From contig NZ_JBHEBG010000001.1 of the NCBI RefSeq assembly GCF_046557915.1, positions 1,054,001 to 1,118,000 on the forward strand: a stretch of 64,000 nt of DNA, written 5' to 3'. The notes under the pieces were generated by a model, which worked only from the letters and a program-made list of their open reading frames with translations, was not told the origin of the DNA and searched no databases. Made by a program: the position numbers and the translations under genes. Positions 46,462 to 54,346 of this stretch are shown one piece after another (within the stretch, counting starts at the first letter, position 1; every line of letters starts with the position of its first letter). Origin of the DNA: JBHEBG01 sp046557915 (GTDB taxonomy: Bacteria > Bacteroidota > Bacteroidia > Flavobacteriales > Flavobacteriaceae).

Positions 46462-47718
46462 ATGAATACCCTATTAAAAACTTTAATGTTTGTTATTTTG
46501 GCATGTGTTCAATTGAATTGCAACTCCAAAGCTCAAAATCGGGTTATAGAGGAAACCAACCCCACAGCCATTGGTATAACCGAAGCGTTTTCTCCATGGC
46601 AAGAAGGGTATTTAGATATTCATCATATAAACACCGGAAACGGAGACTGTAGTTTTATGGTTTTTCCTGATGGTACCACCATGTTGTTTGATGCCGGTAT
46701 CATAGATAAAGGGAAATTTGAAGAAAAATATGCCCCGCTTAAAGCTACTTCAACTGTTCCAAGCGATTCCCTTTCTGCCGCAGCGTGGATTGCAAATTAC
46801 ATCAAACGCATGGCTTCTGAGGATAGTAAGGCACAGATAGACTATGCATTGGTCTCACACTTTCACAGTGACCATTACGGAAGTCTACCGGATTTGGCAA
46901 GAATGGTTCCGGTAAGAAAAATAATAGACCGCAATTATCCCGACTTAAATTTTCCTTTTGATCTTCGCAAGAAACTTGCAGAAGATGAGTTTTTTCAAAA
47001 TTATCTTTCTTTAATCTCCAACAAAAAAATTGCAGCGGAAGCGTTGGACGTGGGTAGCGATTCACAAATATATTTGGTGAATGATAAAAGAAGTTATCCC
47101 AATTTTAAAGTACGTAACGTAAAAAGCAATGCTACTATTTGGACGGGCCATAACAATGAGACCATTGAATTTTTTAAGGCCACGGAAATGACCGATTTTT
47201 ATAAGGGAGGGTATAATGAAAACCCCTTAAGTCTTGCTTTGAAGATCAGCTATGGGAAATTCGACTATTTTACGGGAGGAGATAATACTGGCCTACAAGG
47301 TTTTGGATTACCCTATTGGTTTGATGTGGAAACGCCTATGGCCAAAGGGGTTGGTAAGGTAGAGGTTGTTACCCTGAACCACCACAGCAATAGGGATGCC
47401 ACCAATGAATTTTTTGTTAGGACATTAGATCCTAAAGTGGTTGTGCAGCAGTCCTGGTGTTCGGACCACCCAGGGCAAGAGGTATACCAACGACTTATCT
47501 ACAAAGATGATAAAATGGAGGAAAGAGACATCTTTGCCACTAATATGCATCCAGAAACTTTAGTAACCTATGGCCCATGGTTTAAAGACAATTACAAAAG
47601 TATGCGTGGCCATATTGTAATACGGGTAAATCCAGGTGGTGAAAAGTACAAGGTCTTTATTCTTAACGAAGCTACCATGCAAATTACCCAAGAATACGGC
47701 CCATATTCATCTAAATGA
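46462..47718 (+). CDS. Secreted/lipoprotein metallo-beta-lactamase-fold hydrolase (ComEC-like)
   Basis: I start at the ATG at 46462, immediately before a signal peptide with possible lipobox VILAC; the ATG at 46438 would add eight residues. The protein has 418 residues. The MBL core shows IHHINTGNGDCSFMVFPDG, the metal motif LVSHFHSDHYGSLPDLARMV, FDYFTGGDNTGLQGFGLPYW and VVTLNHHSNRDATNEFFVRT. This matches the ComEC/Rec2-like, non-beta-lactam branch of the family. It diverges from the fucose-operon regulator and converges on another AraC gene. The substrate is unknown; a lactone, phosphodiester or sulfate ester is possible. Confidence 0.8.
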   Translation: MNTLLKTLMFVILACVQLNCNSKAQNRVIEETNPTAIGITEAFSPWQEGYLDIHHINTGNGDCSFMVFPDGTTMLFDAGIIDKGKFEEKYAPLKATSTVPSDSLSAAAWIANYIKRMASEDSKAQIDYALVSHFHSDHYGSLPDLARMVPVRKIIDRNYPDLNFPFDLRKKLAEDEFFQNYLSLISNKKIAAEALDVGSDSQIYLVNDKRSYPNFKVRNVKSNATIWTGHNNETIEFFKATEMTDFYKGGYNENPLSLALKISYGKFDYFTGGDNTGLQGFGLPYWFDVETPMAKGVGKVEVVTLNHHSNRDATNEFFVRTLDPKVVVQQSWCSDHPGQEVYQRLIYKDDKMEERDIFATNMHPETLVTYGPWFKDNYKSMRGHIVIRVNPGGEKYKVFILNEATMQITQEYGPYSSK

Positions 47719-47775
47719 CTACCGATAAATAAGAGGATCCTTTGATAAAAATCTGCTATTGATATGCATAACCTT

Positions 47776-48633
47776 TTATTCATTCGAAAAGTGGAGCTGC
47801 ATCAATCTATACTGTAAGGGAGAAGTTTTCTTTAATAATTTAAATTTTCTGTTGAAATTGGAAATATTGTTAAACCCAGAAAGTTTGGCTATTTCCGAGA
47901 TGGTCAAATCCTTATTAAGAAGCTTACAGGCATGGTCTATTCTGAGTTCTGTCAAAAATTGAAAATAAGTCTTATTGGTGCGTTGTTTAAAATATTTGCA
48001 GAATGAGTTGGTAGTCATGTTGGCAACATTTGCAATTTGTTGTAGACTAATGCTTTCATCAAAATGAGCCATCGTATATTCGAATACCGCACTCATTCGT
48101 CTACCTTCATTGTTGGTATAATTCTTTTGGTATACGAAGGAAGACAATTTTTTCGACTTCGATTTTCGGATAAGGCTAAGAATCTCAATAAAAATAATGA
48201 AACGATCCAATTGAGAAGCTTTCTTAAATTTCAAGAACAACTGTTTTAGGGCTATTTTATTGGATGTTACTTTAATACCGTAAGCACTGTTTTTAAAAAA
48301 GGGAAGGAGCGTTCTAAATTCGTTCAATTCAAAAAATTCCTTGCCGAAAGAATCCTTGCTAAAAAAAAGGGATATCATAATTGACTTTTCCCCTTCCATG
48401 ATATCACTTTTAAAAACATGTGGAAGATTACTACCTATAATTAATATGTCATCCGACTTAAACTCGTTTACAGAATCTCCAATGACAAGGGTACCCTCGC
48501 CTTTTACTATTAGACTTAATTGAATTTCCCTGTGTTGGTGCAACCTTCCATAGAAGAAATCCTCATAATCCTCTTGATAGACAAGGGCCGAATTTTCGGG
48601 TTTTGGTATCTTAAATGGTAAGACCTTCATCAT
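47776..48633 (-). CDS. AraC-family transcriptional regulator, paralogue of 45387
   Basis: The 285-residue protein has a cupin sensor (about 30-105; GTLVIGDSVNEF and DILIIGSNLPHVFK) and a C-terminal double helix-turn-helix (about 180-280; IANVANMTTNSFCKYFKQRT and ISEIAKLSGFNNISNFNRKF). It is divergent to the DapA-family and aldehyde dehydrogenase genes, with a 135-base shared control region, so it is the likely regulator of that operon. It is evidently the same subfamily as the fucose-operon regulator. Its ATG could also be the second Met. Confidence 0.88.
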   Translation of the reverse strand: MMKVLPFKIPKPENSALVYQEDYEDFFYGRLHQHREIQLSLIVKGEGTLVIGDSVNEFKSDDILIIGSNLPHVFKSDIMEGEKSIMISLFFSKDSFGKEFFELNEFRTLLPFFKNSAYGIKVTSNKIALKQLFLKFKKASQLDRFIIFIEILSLIRKSKSKKLSSFVYQKNYTNNEGRRMSAVFEYTMAHFDESISLQQIANVANMTTNSFCKYFKQRTNKTYFQFLTELRIDHACKLLNKDLTISEIAKLSGFNNISNFNRKFKLLKKTSPLQYRLMQLHFSNE

Positions 48634-48768
48634 TCAAAAATATGCAAATATTATTCGGAATAAAACTTAAACAACAAAAAATGAATAATATAGTACAATT
48701 AGTGGATAAAAACCCATCATCATCGCAGTTGGTTTTTAATTAATTTTACAACTCAAAATAACTTTATT

Positions 48769-49695
48769 ATGAGTATAGAATGGAAGGGCGTTATGCCAGC
48801 AGTAACCACCAAGTTTACCGATGATGATAAACTGGATATGGAAAATTTTGAAGTAAACATACACGCACAACTCGAAGCGGGCGTCAGCGGAATCATTCTT
48901 GGAGGAACTTTGGGAGAAGCAAGTACTTTAAGCGATGACGAAAAGAAAACCTTAGTAGTAAGAACAGTAGAGCTGGTGCAAGATAAAGTACCGGTGATTA
49001 TAAATATTGCAGAGCAATCTACCCGAGGAGCCATTGAGGCGGCACGTAAAGCGGAGGCATACGGCGCCAAGGGATTAATGCTTTTACCACCTATGCGATA
49101 CAAGGCAGATGACAGGGAAACCGTCACTTATTTTAAGGAGGTGGCGAATAACACTACCCTACCGATCATGATTTACAACAACCCGGTAGATTATAGTATT
49201 GAAGTTACATTGGATATGTTCGCAGAATTGGCCGAATGTAAAAATATACAGGCCGTTAAAGAATCTACCAGAGATATTACCAATGTCCTTAGAATGCGAA
49301 ATAGATTTGGAGATCGTTTTCAAATCCTATGCGGAGTGGACACTTTGGCGCTAGAAAGTATACTGATGGGAGCCGACGGCTGGGTGGCAGGTTTGGTATG
49401 TGCCTTTCCTGCCGAAACAGTGGCCATATGTAATTTGGCCAAATCGAACAGGGTTGAAGAAGCCATTGAGATATACAGATGGTTCCTTCCCTTATTGGAA
49501 TTGGATATAAGCACTAAATTGGTACAGAATATTAAATTGGCAGAGGTGGCCACTGGTATAGGAACGGAAAACGTTCGGGGCCCAAGGTTGCCTTTGGCAG
49601 GAGAAGAAAGAAAACGTGTGTTGCAAATTATAGAGGATGGATTAAGGAACAGACCGGTGTTACCGGAATATAAGAGCCTTAGCGCCGTGGTATAA
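48769..49695 (+). CDS. DapA-family (dihydrodipicolinate synthase-like) lyase/dehydratase
   Basis: The 308-residue protein is a TIM-barrel of the DapA/N-acetylneuraminate lyase superfamily. It has IILGGTLGEASTLSDDEKK, the catalytic Tyr in PIMIYNNPVDY, the Schiff-base Lys in QAVKESTRDITNV and the C-terminal GTENVRGPRLPLAGEER. It is immediately followed by a ketoglutarate-semialdehyde-type dehydrogenase. In characterised pathways such pairs convert 1-pyrroline-4-hydroxy-2-carboxylate (hydroxyproline route) or 2-keto-3-deoxy sugar acids (glucarate, arabinonate routes) to 2-ketoglutarate semialdehyde. The C-terminal RLPL-type sequence seems to me closer to the hydroxyproline branch, but this is a weak preference. 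Confidence 0.85.
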   Translation: MSIEWKGVMPAVTTKFTDDDKLDMENFEVNIHAQLEAGVSGIILGGTLGEASTLSDDEKKTLVVRTVELVQDKVPVIINIAEQSTRGAIEAARKAEAYGAKGLMLLPPMRYKADDRETVTYFKEVANNTTLPIMIYNNPVDYSIEVTLDMFAELAECKNIQAVKESTRDITNVLRMRNRFGDRFQILCGVDTLALESILMGADGWVAGLVCAFPAETVAICNLAKSNRVEEAIEIYRWFLPLLELDISTKLVQNIKLAEVATGIGTENVRGPRLPLAGEERKRVLQIIEDGLRNRPVLPEYKSLSAVV

Positions 49696-49749
49696 ATAGG
49701 TAAGATGGTCCTGTATAAAGTTAAATGCTTTGCGTGAACCAAAAAAGAA

Positions 49750-51285
49750 ATGAAGAGAATGATTACAGGAAAAAACTATATAGGGAATAGATTGTCTGGT
49801 GAAGGTGTCAGTTCACATAGAACCGTGGATCCAAAACTTAATATCGAAAACCCAACAGCTTTTATGGAGGCCACCGAGGATGAAATTAATGAAGCGGTGG
49901 ACTTGGCGGCTATTGCCTTTCAAACATTTAAAAAGACATCGGGGGAACAAAGAGCAGATTTTTTAAACGCTATTGCCGATGAAATTTTGGCTTTGGAAGA
50001 TGAATTGATTCAAATGTTTTGTTTGGAATCGGGATTGCCCGAAGGTAGAGCGGTTGGTGAGCGGGGAAGAACAGTATTTCAACTGCGTTCCTTCGCCGAA
50101 TTGGTTTCCAATGAAGAATGGCGGAATAATGTCATCGATAAAGCAATACCGGACCGGCAGCCATTGCCAAAGCCCGATATCAGAAAAACATCCATTCCCT
50201 TGGGGCCAGTGGTAGTTTTTGCGGCCAGTAATTTCCCTTTGGCTTTTTCTACGGCAGGGGGTGATACGGCAAGTGCGCTGGCTTCTGGCTGTCCCGTTAT
50301 CGTAAAATCCCATGCCATGCATTCCGGTACAGGCGAGTTGGTGGCCTCGGCAATTATTAAAGCTGCGGAAAGGACCGGAATGCCCAATGGGGTGTTCTCT
50401 AACATCACCGGTAGGGGAAGAACTGTAGGTACGGCTTTGGTAAAACACCCCAAAGTAAAGGCGGTTGGCTTCACCGGAAGTATTTCTGGAGGGAGGGCGC
50501 TATATAATTTGGCCGCACAGCGAGAAGAACCCATTCCTGTTTTCGCCGAGATGGGTAGTATAAACCCCGTGGTAATTACACCACAGGCAATAGCTGCCAG
50601 ATCAGAAGAGATAGCGTCTACCTATGCAGGGTCCATAACCTTGGGAACGGGGCAATTCTGTACCAATCCGGGACTAATATTGACCGTGGAAAGTGAAGGT
50701 GTAGAAGATTTTGTTGAAGACCTGGCGGCAAAAACAGTTGCTATTGATCCCCAATGTATGTTGCATCCGAGTATTAAAAGCGGATTTGTACAGAACGAAA
50801 ATATCGTTACCGGTCAGAAAGGTGTTTCCGTGGTAGGACGCTTGGAAGAATCAATTGATCCAAACTATGCCCCCTCCCAGATAAATGCAACATCCGGGGC
50901 CGATTTTTTGGCCAATCCTAAAATGCACACAGAGGTATTTGGGCCGTTTTCACTAGTGGTAAAAAGTAAGGATGAAGAAGAATTAATTGCGGTTATCAAC
51001 AGTCTAGAAGGGCAGTTGACCGGTACTATACTAGCAGAGGAGAGCGAGCTGGAAAATCTTGAAGGAATTATAGATGCCCTACAAAACAGAGTGGGTAGGA
51101 TTATTTTTAACGGTGTACCTACCGGAGTAGAGGTGACCGGGGCTATGACACATGGTGGGCCATATCCGGCATGCTCTGATTCTAGATTTACCGCGGTTGG
51201 CCTTGGAGCTATAAAAAGATGGGTAAGACCTTTTAGCTATCAAAATTGGCCAAAAGAGTTGTTACCCGATGCGCTAAAAGATTAA
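49750..51285 (+). CDS. Aldehyde dehydrogenase (NADP+), probable 2-ketoglutarate semialdehyde dehydrogenase
   Basis: The 511-residue protein has the aldehyde-dehydrogenase fold, with LPEGRAVGERGRTVFQLRSF and SIPLGPVVVFAASNFPLAFS at the cofactor pocket, VKAVGFTGSISGGRALYNLA, the catalytic Glu in VFAEMGSINPVV and the catalytic Cys in LGTGQFCTNPGL. The early GERGRT segment is characteristic of the 2-ketoglutarate-semialdehyde branch rather than general ALDHs. With the DapA-family lyase 55 bases upstream it would deliver 2-ketoglutarate to the TCA cycle. It is followed by a long hairpin terminator. Confidence 0.87.
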   Translation: MKRMITGKNYIGNRLSGEGVSSHRTVDPKLNIENPTAFMEATEDEINEAVDLAAIAFQTFKKTSGEQRADFLNAIADEILALEDELIQMFCLESGLPEGRAVGERGRTVFQLRSFAELVSNEEWRNNVIDKAIPDRQPLPKPDIRKTSIPLGPVVVFAASNFPLAFSTAGGDTASALASGCPVIVKSHAMHSGTGELVASAIIKAAERTGMPNGVFSNITGRGRTVGTALVKHPKVKAVGFTGSISGGRALYNLAAQREEPIPVFAEMGSINPVVITPQAIAARSEEIASTYAGSITLGTGQFCTNPGLILTVESEGVEDFVEDLAAKTVAIDPQCMLHPSIKSGFVQNENIVTGQKGVSVVGRLEESIDPNYAPSQINATSGADFLANPKMHTEVFGPFSLVVKSKDEEELIAVINSLEGQLTGTILAEESELENLEGIIDALQNRVGRIIFNGVPTGVEVTGAMTHGGPYPACSDSRFTAVGLGAIKRWVRPFSYQNWPKELLPDALKD

Positions 51286-51425
51286 TAAACAATAAAAGAT
51301 TTTAAATAAATATTGGAACTTAAAGATAGAAGCTATAAATTAACTATATGTTTTGGCGGTTAACCGCCCCCCACTTATTTTTTAACTTAAGGAAGACATT
51401 GGAAAAATAAGTGCATTACCTACGG

Positions 51426-51482
51426 AAAATCTCCGTATACCTTAATCAATATAGTTGATTTGGTGTACGGAGATTTTGTTTT
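51426..51482. terminator. Long hairpin terminator, A-tract on one side and T-tract on the other
   Basis: AAAATCTCCGTATACC (51426-51441) pairs with GGTGTACGGAGATTTT (51462-51477) with one G-U wobble, and the inner AATCAA/TTGATT extends the stem, giving a stem of over 20 pairs followed by GTTTT. The A-run at the other foot means it could stop transcription from both directions. It separates the lyase/dehydrogenase operon from the propeller operon. Confidence 0.8.
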
Positions 51483-51493
51483 ATCGGAAGTTT

Positions 51494-51520
51494 TTGACAC
51501 CCTTCGTCCTAAGTAGTTTG
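51494..51520 (+). promoter_or_regulatory. Candidate promoter of the propeller operon
   Basis: TTG (51494-51496), a 17-base spacer and TAGTTTG (51514-51520) resemble the flavobacterial consensus, with only one base instead of two between TA and TTTG. It lies just after the terminator and 22 bases before the chosen start codon. Confidence 0.35.
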
Positions 51521-51542
51521 ATTGTTTCTAAAAAGAACAAAG

Positions 51543-53327
51543 ATGAAAATTACAAGAACAAAGTTATGGGTTGTTTTACTGGGACCGTGGTTATTTCTGT
51601 CCTGTAAGGAAGTTTCCAGTAAGAACCATAAGGAAGAAAAAACCATCGCCAACAGTGCTATGCCAAGTCCTGTAATCGCTTTCTTTTCGGACCGCGATGG
51701 TAATCCGGAAATTTATACTATGCGCTTGGATGGTACCGAACTCGTAAGGTTAACAAATAACCCTGCTGAAGATTCGTACCCTGTCTTTTCCCCAGATGGT
51801 TCAAAAATTGTATTTGAATCCAACAGAACGGGAAACTTTGAGATTTACACCATGAACCACGATGGTACCGATCAAAGGAAATTAACCAACACTGCGGAAG
51901 ATGAAGTGTCTTCATCATGGTCTCCAGATGGATCGCAGATTGTTTTCGTTTCATTTAGGGATGGCAAAACATCGGAAATCTATGTAATGGACCACGACGG
52001 TTCTAACCAGACACGATTAACCCATAACGATTTTGATGATGAAGCACCCCACTTTTCCCCTGACGGAAGGCTTATTGCCACGGAGTCTGGAAAAAACCGG
52101 GAAAGAAGACAGATTTACAAAATGAATGCAGATGGATCGGACCATGCACCGCTGACCGCTATGGAAGCATATCAGGGGTACCCCACTTGGTCCGCTGATG
52201 GTTCAAAAATCTTCTTTGATTCTACCTTGGACGGTGGAGGAATATATAGTATAAATGTTGATGGATCCGATCTTAAGAAAGTTACTGATAAAGGTATGGG
52301 GAGTTTTATCAATGTTGCACCAAACGGTTCAAAAATCTTGTTTACGGGAATGAAAGCAGGTGAAGAAAAGCCTCATTTGTACACCATGGACATGGAAGGC
52401 AACAACTGGGTAAAAATTACGAATACCAAGTTTGAAGAAATAGCACCTACCTGGAATCCGGCAAGTTTTAAAGGAGCACCTACAAATAATGGGAAGATTC
52501 AAAAAATTGTCTTTCATTCCAACAGGGATGGCAATAGCGAGATTTATTCCATACACGCCGATGGCACTAATGAAAAGCGATTAACGGAGAACAACTACTA
52601 CGATGGTTTCCCTTCCTGGTCTCCCGATGGGTCCAAAATTTTGTTTCAATCCGATAGAAGTGGTGAGGCGGCCATATACGTTATGGATGCAGACGGGTCT
52701 CATATACAACAAATACCCAATACACAAGGCGGCAATTACGCCAAATGGTCTCCAGATGGCTCTAAAATTGCCTTTTTTGCCCCAAGGGAAGGCAATACCG
52801 AGATTATCCTTATAAATTCGGATGGTTCCGGTGCATTAAATCTGTCGGATAATGCCGCGACCGATGAGACACCCAGCTGGACCAAGGATGGGACCAAAAT
52901 TGCATTTCAAACCAATCGAGGGGCACAACCCCCACCTTCAGGCGAGGAAGAGGCACGGTTAAACTACGGTATCTATATTATGAACGCCGATGGTACGGAT
53001 CAAACACAAATCACAGATTTTGAGACCAACGATGAAAACCCTTCAATTTCCCCCTCCGGAGAACAGGTAGTATATCAATCCTATATAAATGGAGGCCTCG
53101 CTATTGTGGTCATAAATACCGATGGCACCAATAAAACAGTCCTTACCGTGGCTGATCCACCCTGCGGATCTCCCGCATGGTCCGGGGATGGTAAAAAACT
53201 TGCATATGACTCCATGGCAGATGGAAATTTTGAAATATTCAGTATGGATGTTGATGGCACAAATAAAAGACAACTCACTTTTACGGAAGGCGAAACAGAA
53301 AATTCGGGAGCATCCTGGACACATTGA
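51543..53327 (+). CDS. Large secreted TolB-like double beta-propeller lipoprotein (12 blades)
   Basis: The protein has 594 residues from the ATG at 51543; the frame opens at 51522. It has a lipoprotein signal (WLFLSC). I count twelve PD40/TolB-type blades of about 43 residues in two sets of six. Each set begins with a RDGNxEIY blade (IAFFSDRDGNPEIYTM and IVFHSNRDGNSEIYSI), and a short linker lies between them near residue 305. Blades typically end in W-S-P-D-G-S-K. The recurring D-G-N and D-G-T/S turns look ligand- or calcium-binding. It is the first gene of the operon. No catalytic domain is visible, so a binding or scaffold role is likely. Confidence 0.88.
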   Translation: MKITRTKLWVVLLGPWLFLSCKEVSSKNHKEEKTIANSAMPSPVIAFFSDRDGNPEIYTMRLDGTELVRLTNNPAEDSYPVFSPDGSKIVFESNRTGNFEIYTMNHDGTDQRKLTNTAEDEVSSSWSPDGSQIVFVSFRDGKTSEIYVMDHDGSNQTRLTHNDFDDEAPHFSPDGRLIATESGKNRERRQIYKMNADGSDHAPLTAMEAYQGYPTWSADGSKIFFDSTLDGGGIYSINVDGSDLKKVTDKGMGSFINVAPNGSKILFTGMKAGEEKPHLYTMDMEGNNWVKITNTKFEEIAPTWNPASFKGAPTNNGKIQKIVFHSNRDGNSEIYSIHADGTNEKRLTENNYYDGFPSWSPDGSKILFQSDRSGEAAIYVMDADGSHIQQIPNTQGGNYAKWSPDGSKIAFFAPREGNTEIILINSDGSGALNLSDNAATDETPSWTKDGTKIAFQTNRGAQPPPSGEEEARLNYGIYIMNADGTDQTQITDFETNDENPSISPSGEQVVYQSYINGGLAIVVINTDGTNKTVLTVADPPCGSPAWSGDGKKLAYDSMADGNFEIFSMDVDGTNKRQLTFTEGETENSGASWTH

Positions 53328-53388
53328 TCTAAGTGTTGAAAAATAGTAAAAGAGAAGGATTGAACATAACAAGTAATATAACACAACA

Positions 53389-54276
53389 ATGAACGCAAGG
53401 AGAACATTTTTGATAACGATGATAGGAATCTTTGCAATAAGTTCTATCTCAACATGCCAGACAAAGCATGCCCCTGCGGGTATGGTTTTTATCCCTGGAG
53501 GGTCTTTTATGATGGGCGATGCCAATGGTCAGGATATGGAAAAGCCCGTGCATGCCGTTGAAGTAAGCCCCTTTTATATGGATACCCATGAAGTTACCAT
53601 TGCGGAGTTCAGAAAATTTGTTGCCGCCACCAATTATGTTACAGATGCCGAAAAGAATAATGGAGGTTACACATGGGGAGGGGAGGAATGGGTTATGAAA
53701 CCAGGAATTAACTGGAGATTCGATGAGATGGGCAATTTGCACACACCTAAAAAAGATAACCACCCCGTTACCCATTTAAGTTGGAACGACGCCAACGCCT
53801 ATGCCCAATGGGTAGGGAAGCGTTTGCCCACCGAGGCCGAGTGGGAATATGCTGCCCGTGGCGGCTCAAAAGGATATAGATATGCTTGGGGCAATGAATC
53901 CTTGGGCGCTGAAGTAGTAGCCAACGTATCCGATGAGAACCTGATAAAAGTGGTTACCAAATGGCCATATACCAAAGGATATGATGATGGGTACACCTTC
54001 TCTGCACCCGTAGGCTCTTTTAAACCCAACGTTTTTGGTTTATACGATATGAGCGGTAATGCCTGGGAATGGTGTCAGGATTATTTTGATCCCGATTACT
54101 ATAGTAGAAGTGGAGAAAAAGATCCGATCAATAAGCAGCCCAGTGAACGAAGAGTATTGCGCGGAAACTCGTGGGACGGTAGGCCCGGATTGATGCGGTG
54201 TTCCAGACGTACCAGTGATGAACAATCCAACAGTTATGTGGATACAGGTTTTAGATGTGTAAAGGATATAAAATAA
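53389..54276 (+). CDS. SUMF1-fold (formylglycine-generating-enzyme-like) secreted protein lacking FGE cysteines
   Basis: The 295-residue protein has an N-terminal export signal (possible lipoprotein Cys23) and a full-length FGE-sulfatase domain: FIPGGSFMMGDANGQDMEKP, PFYMDTHEVTIAEFRKFV, LPTEAEWEYAARGG, GLYDMSGNAWEWCQDYF and TGFRCVKD. The copper-binding Cys pair of true FGE, expected just after the GGS-type turn (here RVLRGNSWDGRPGLMRC, about 255-271), is absent. Only Cys271 and Cys290 remain. It is therefore unlikely to activate sulfatases and more probably a non-catalytic or differently acting SUMF1 protein. It is 61 bases after the propeller gene. Confidence 0.85.
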   Translation: MNARRTFLITMIGIFAISSISTCQTKHAPAGMVFIPGGSFMMGDANGQDMEKPVHAVEVSPFYMDTHEVTIAEFRKFVAATNYVTDAEKNNGGYTWGGEEWVMKPGINWRFDEMGNLHTPKKDNHPVTHLSWNDANAYAQWVGKRLPTEAEWEYAARGGSKGYRYAWGNESLGAEVVANVSDENLIKVVTKWPYTKGYDDGYTFSAPVGSFKPNVFGLYDMSGNAWEWCQDYFDPDYYSRSGEKDPINKQPSERRVLRGNSWDGRPGLMRCSRRTSDEQSNSYVDTGFRCVKDIK

Positions 54277-54346
54277 GCACATTGGATATATGGCAATTGC
54301 CGTTGATAATGCGAAAGGTTAAGAATGATAAATAAAAACAAAACGG

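Noticed and set aside
53389..54276. Formylglycine-generating enzyme for the two sulfatases
   Set aside because: The catalytic cysteines are missing and the gene is in a different operon 12 kb away.
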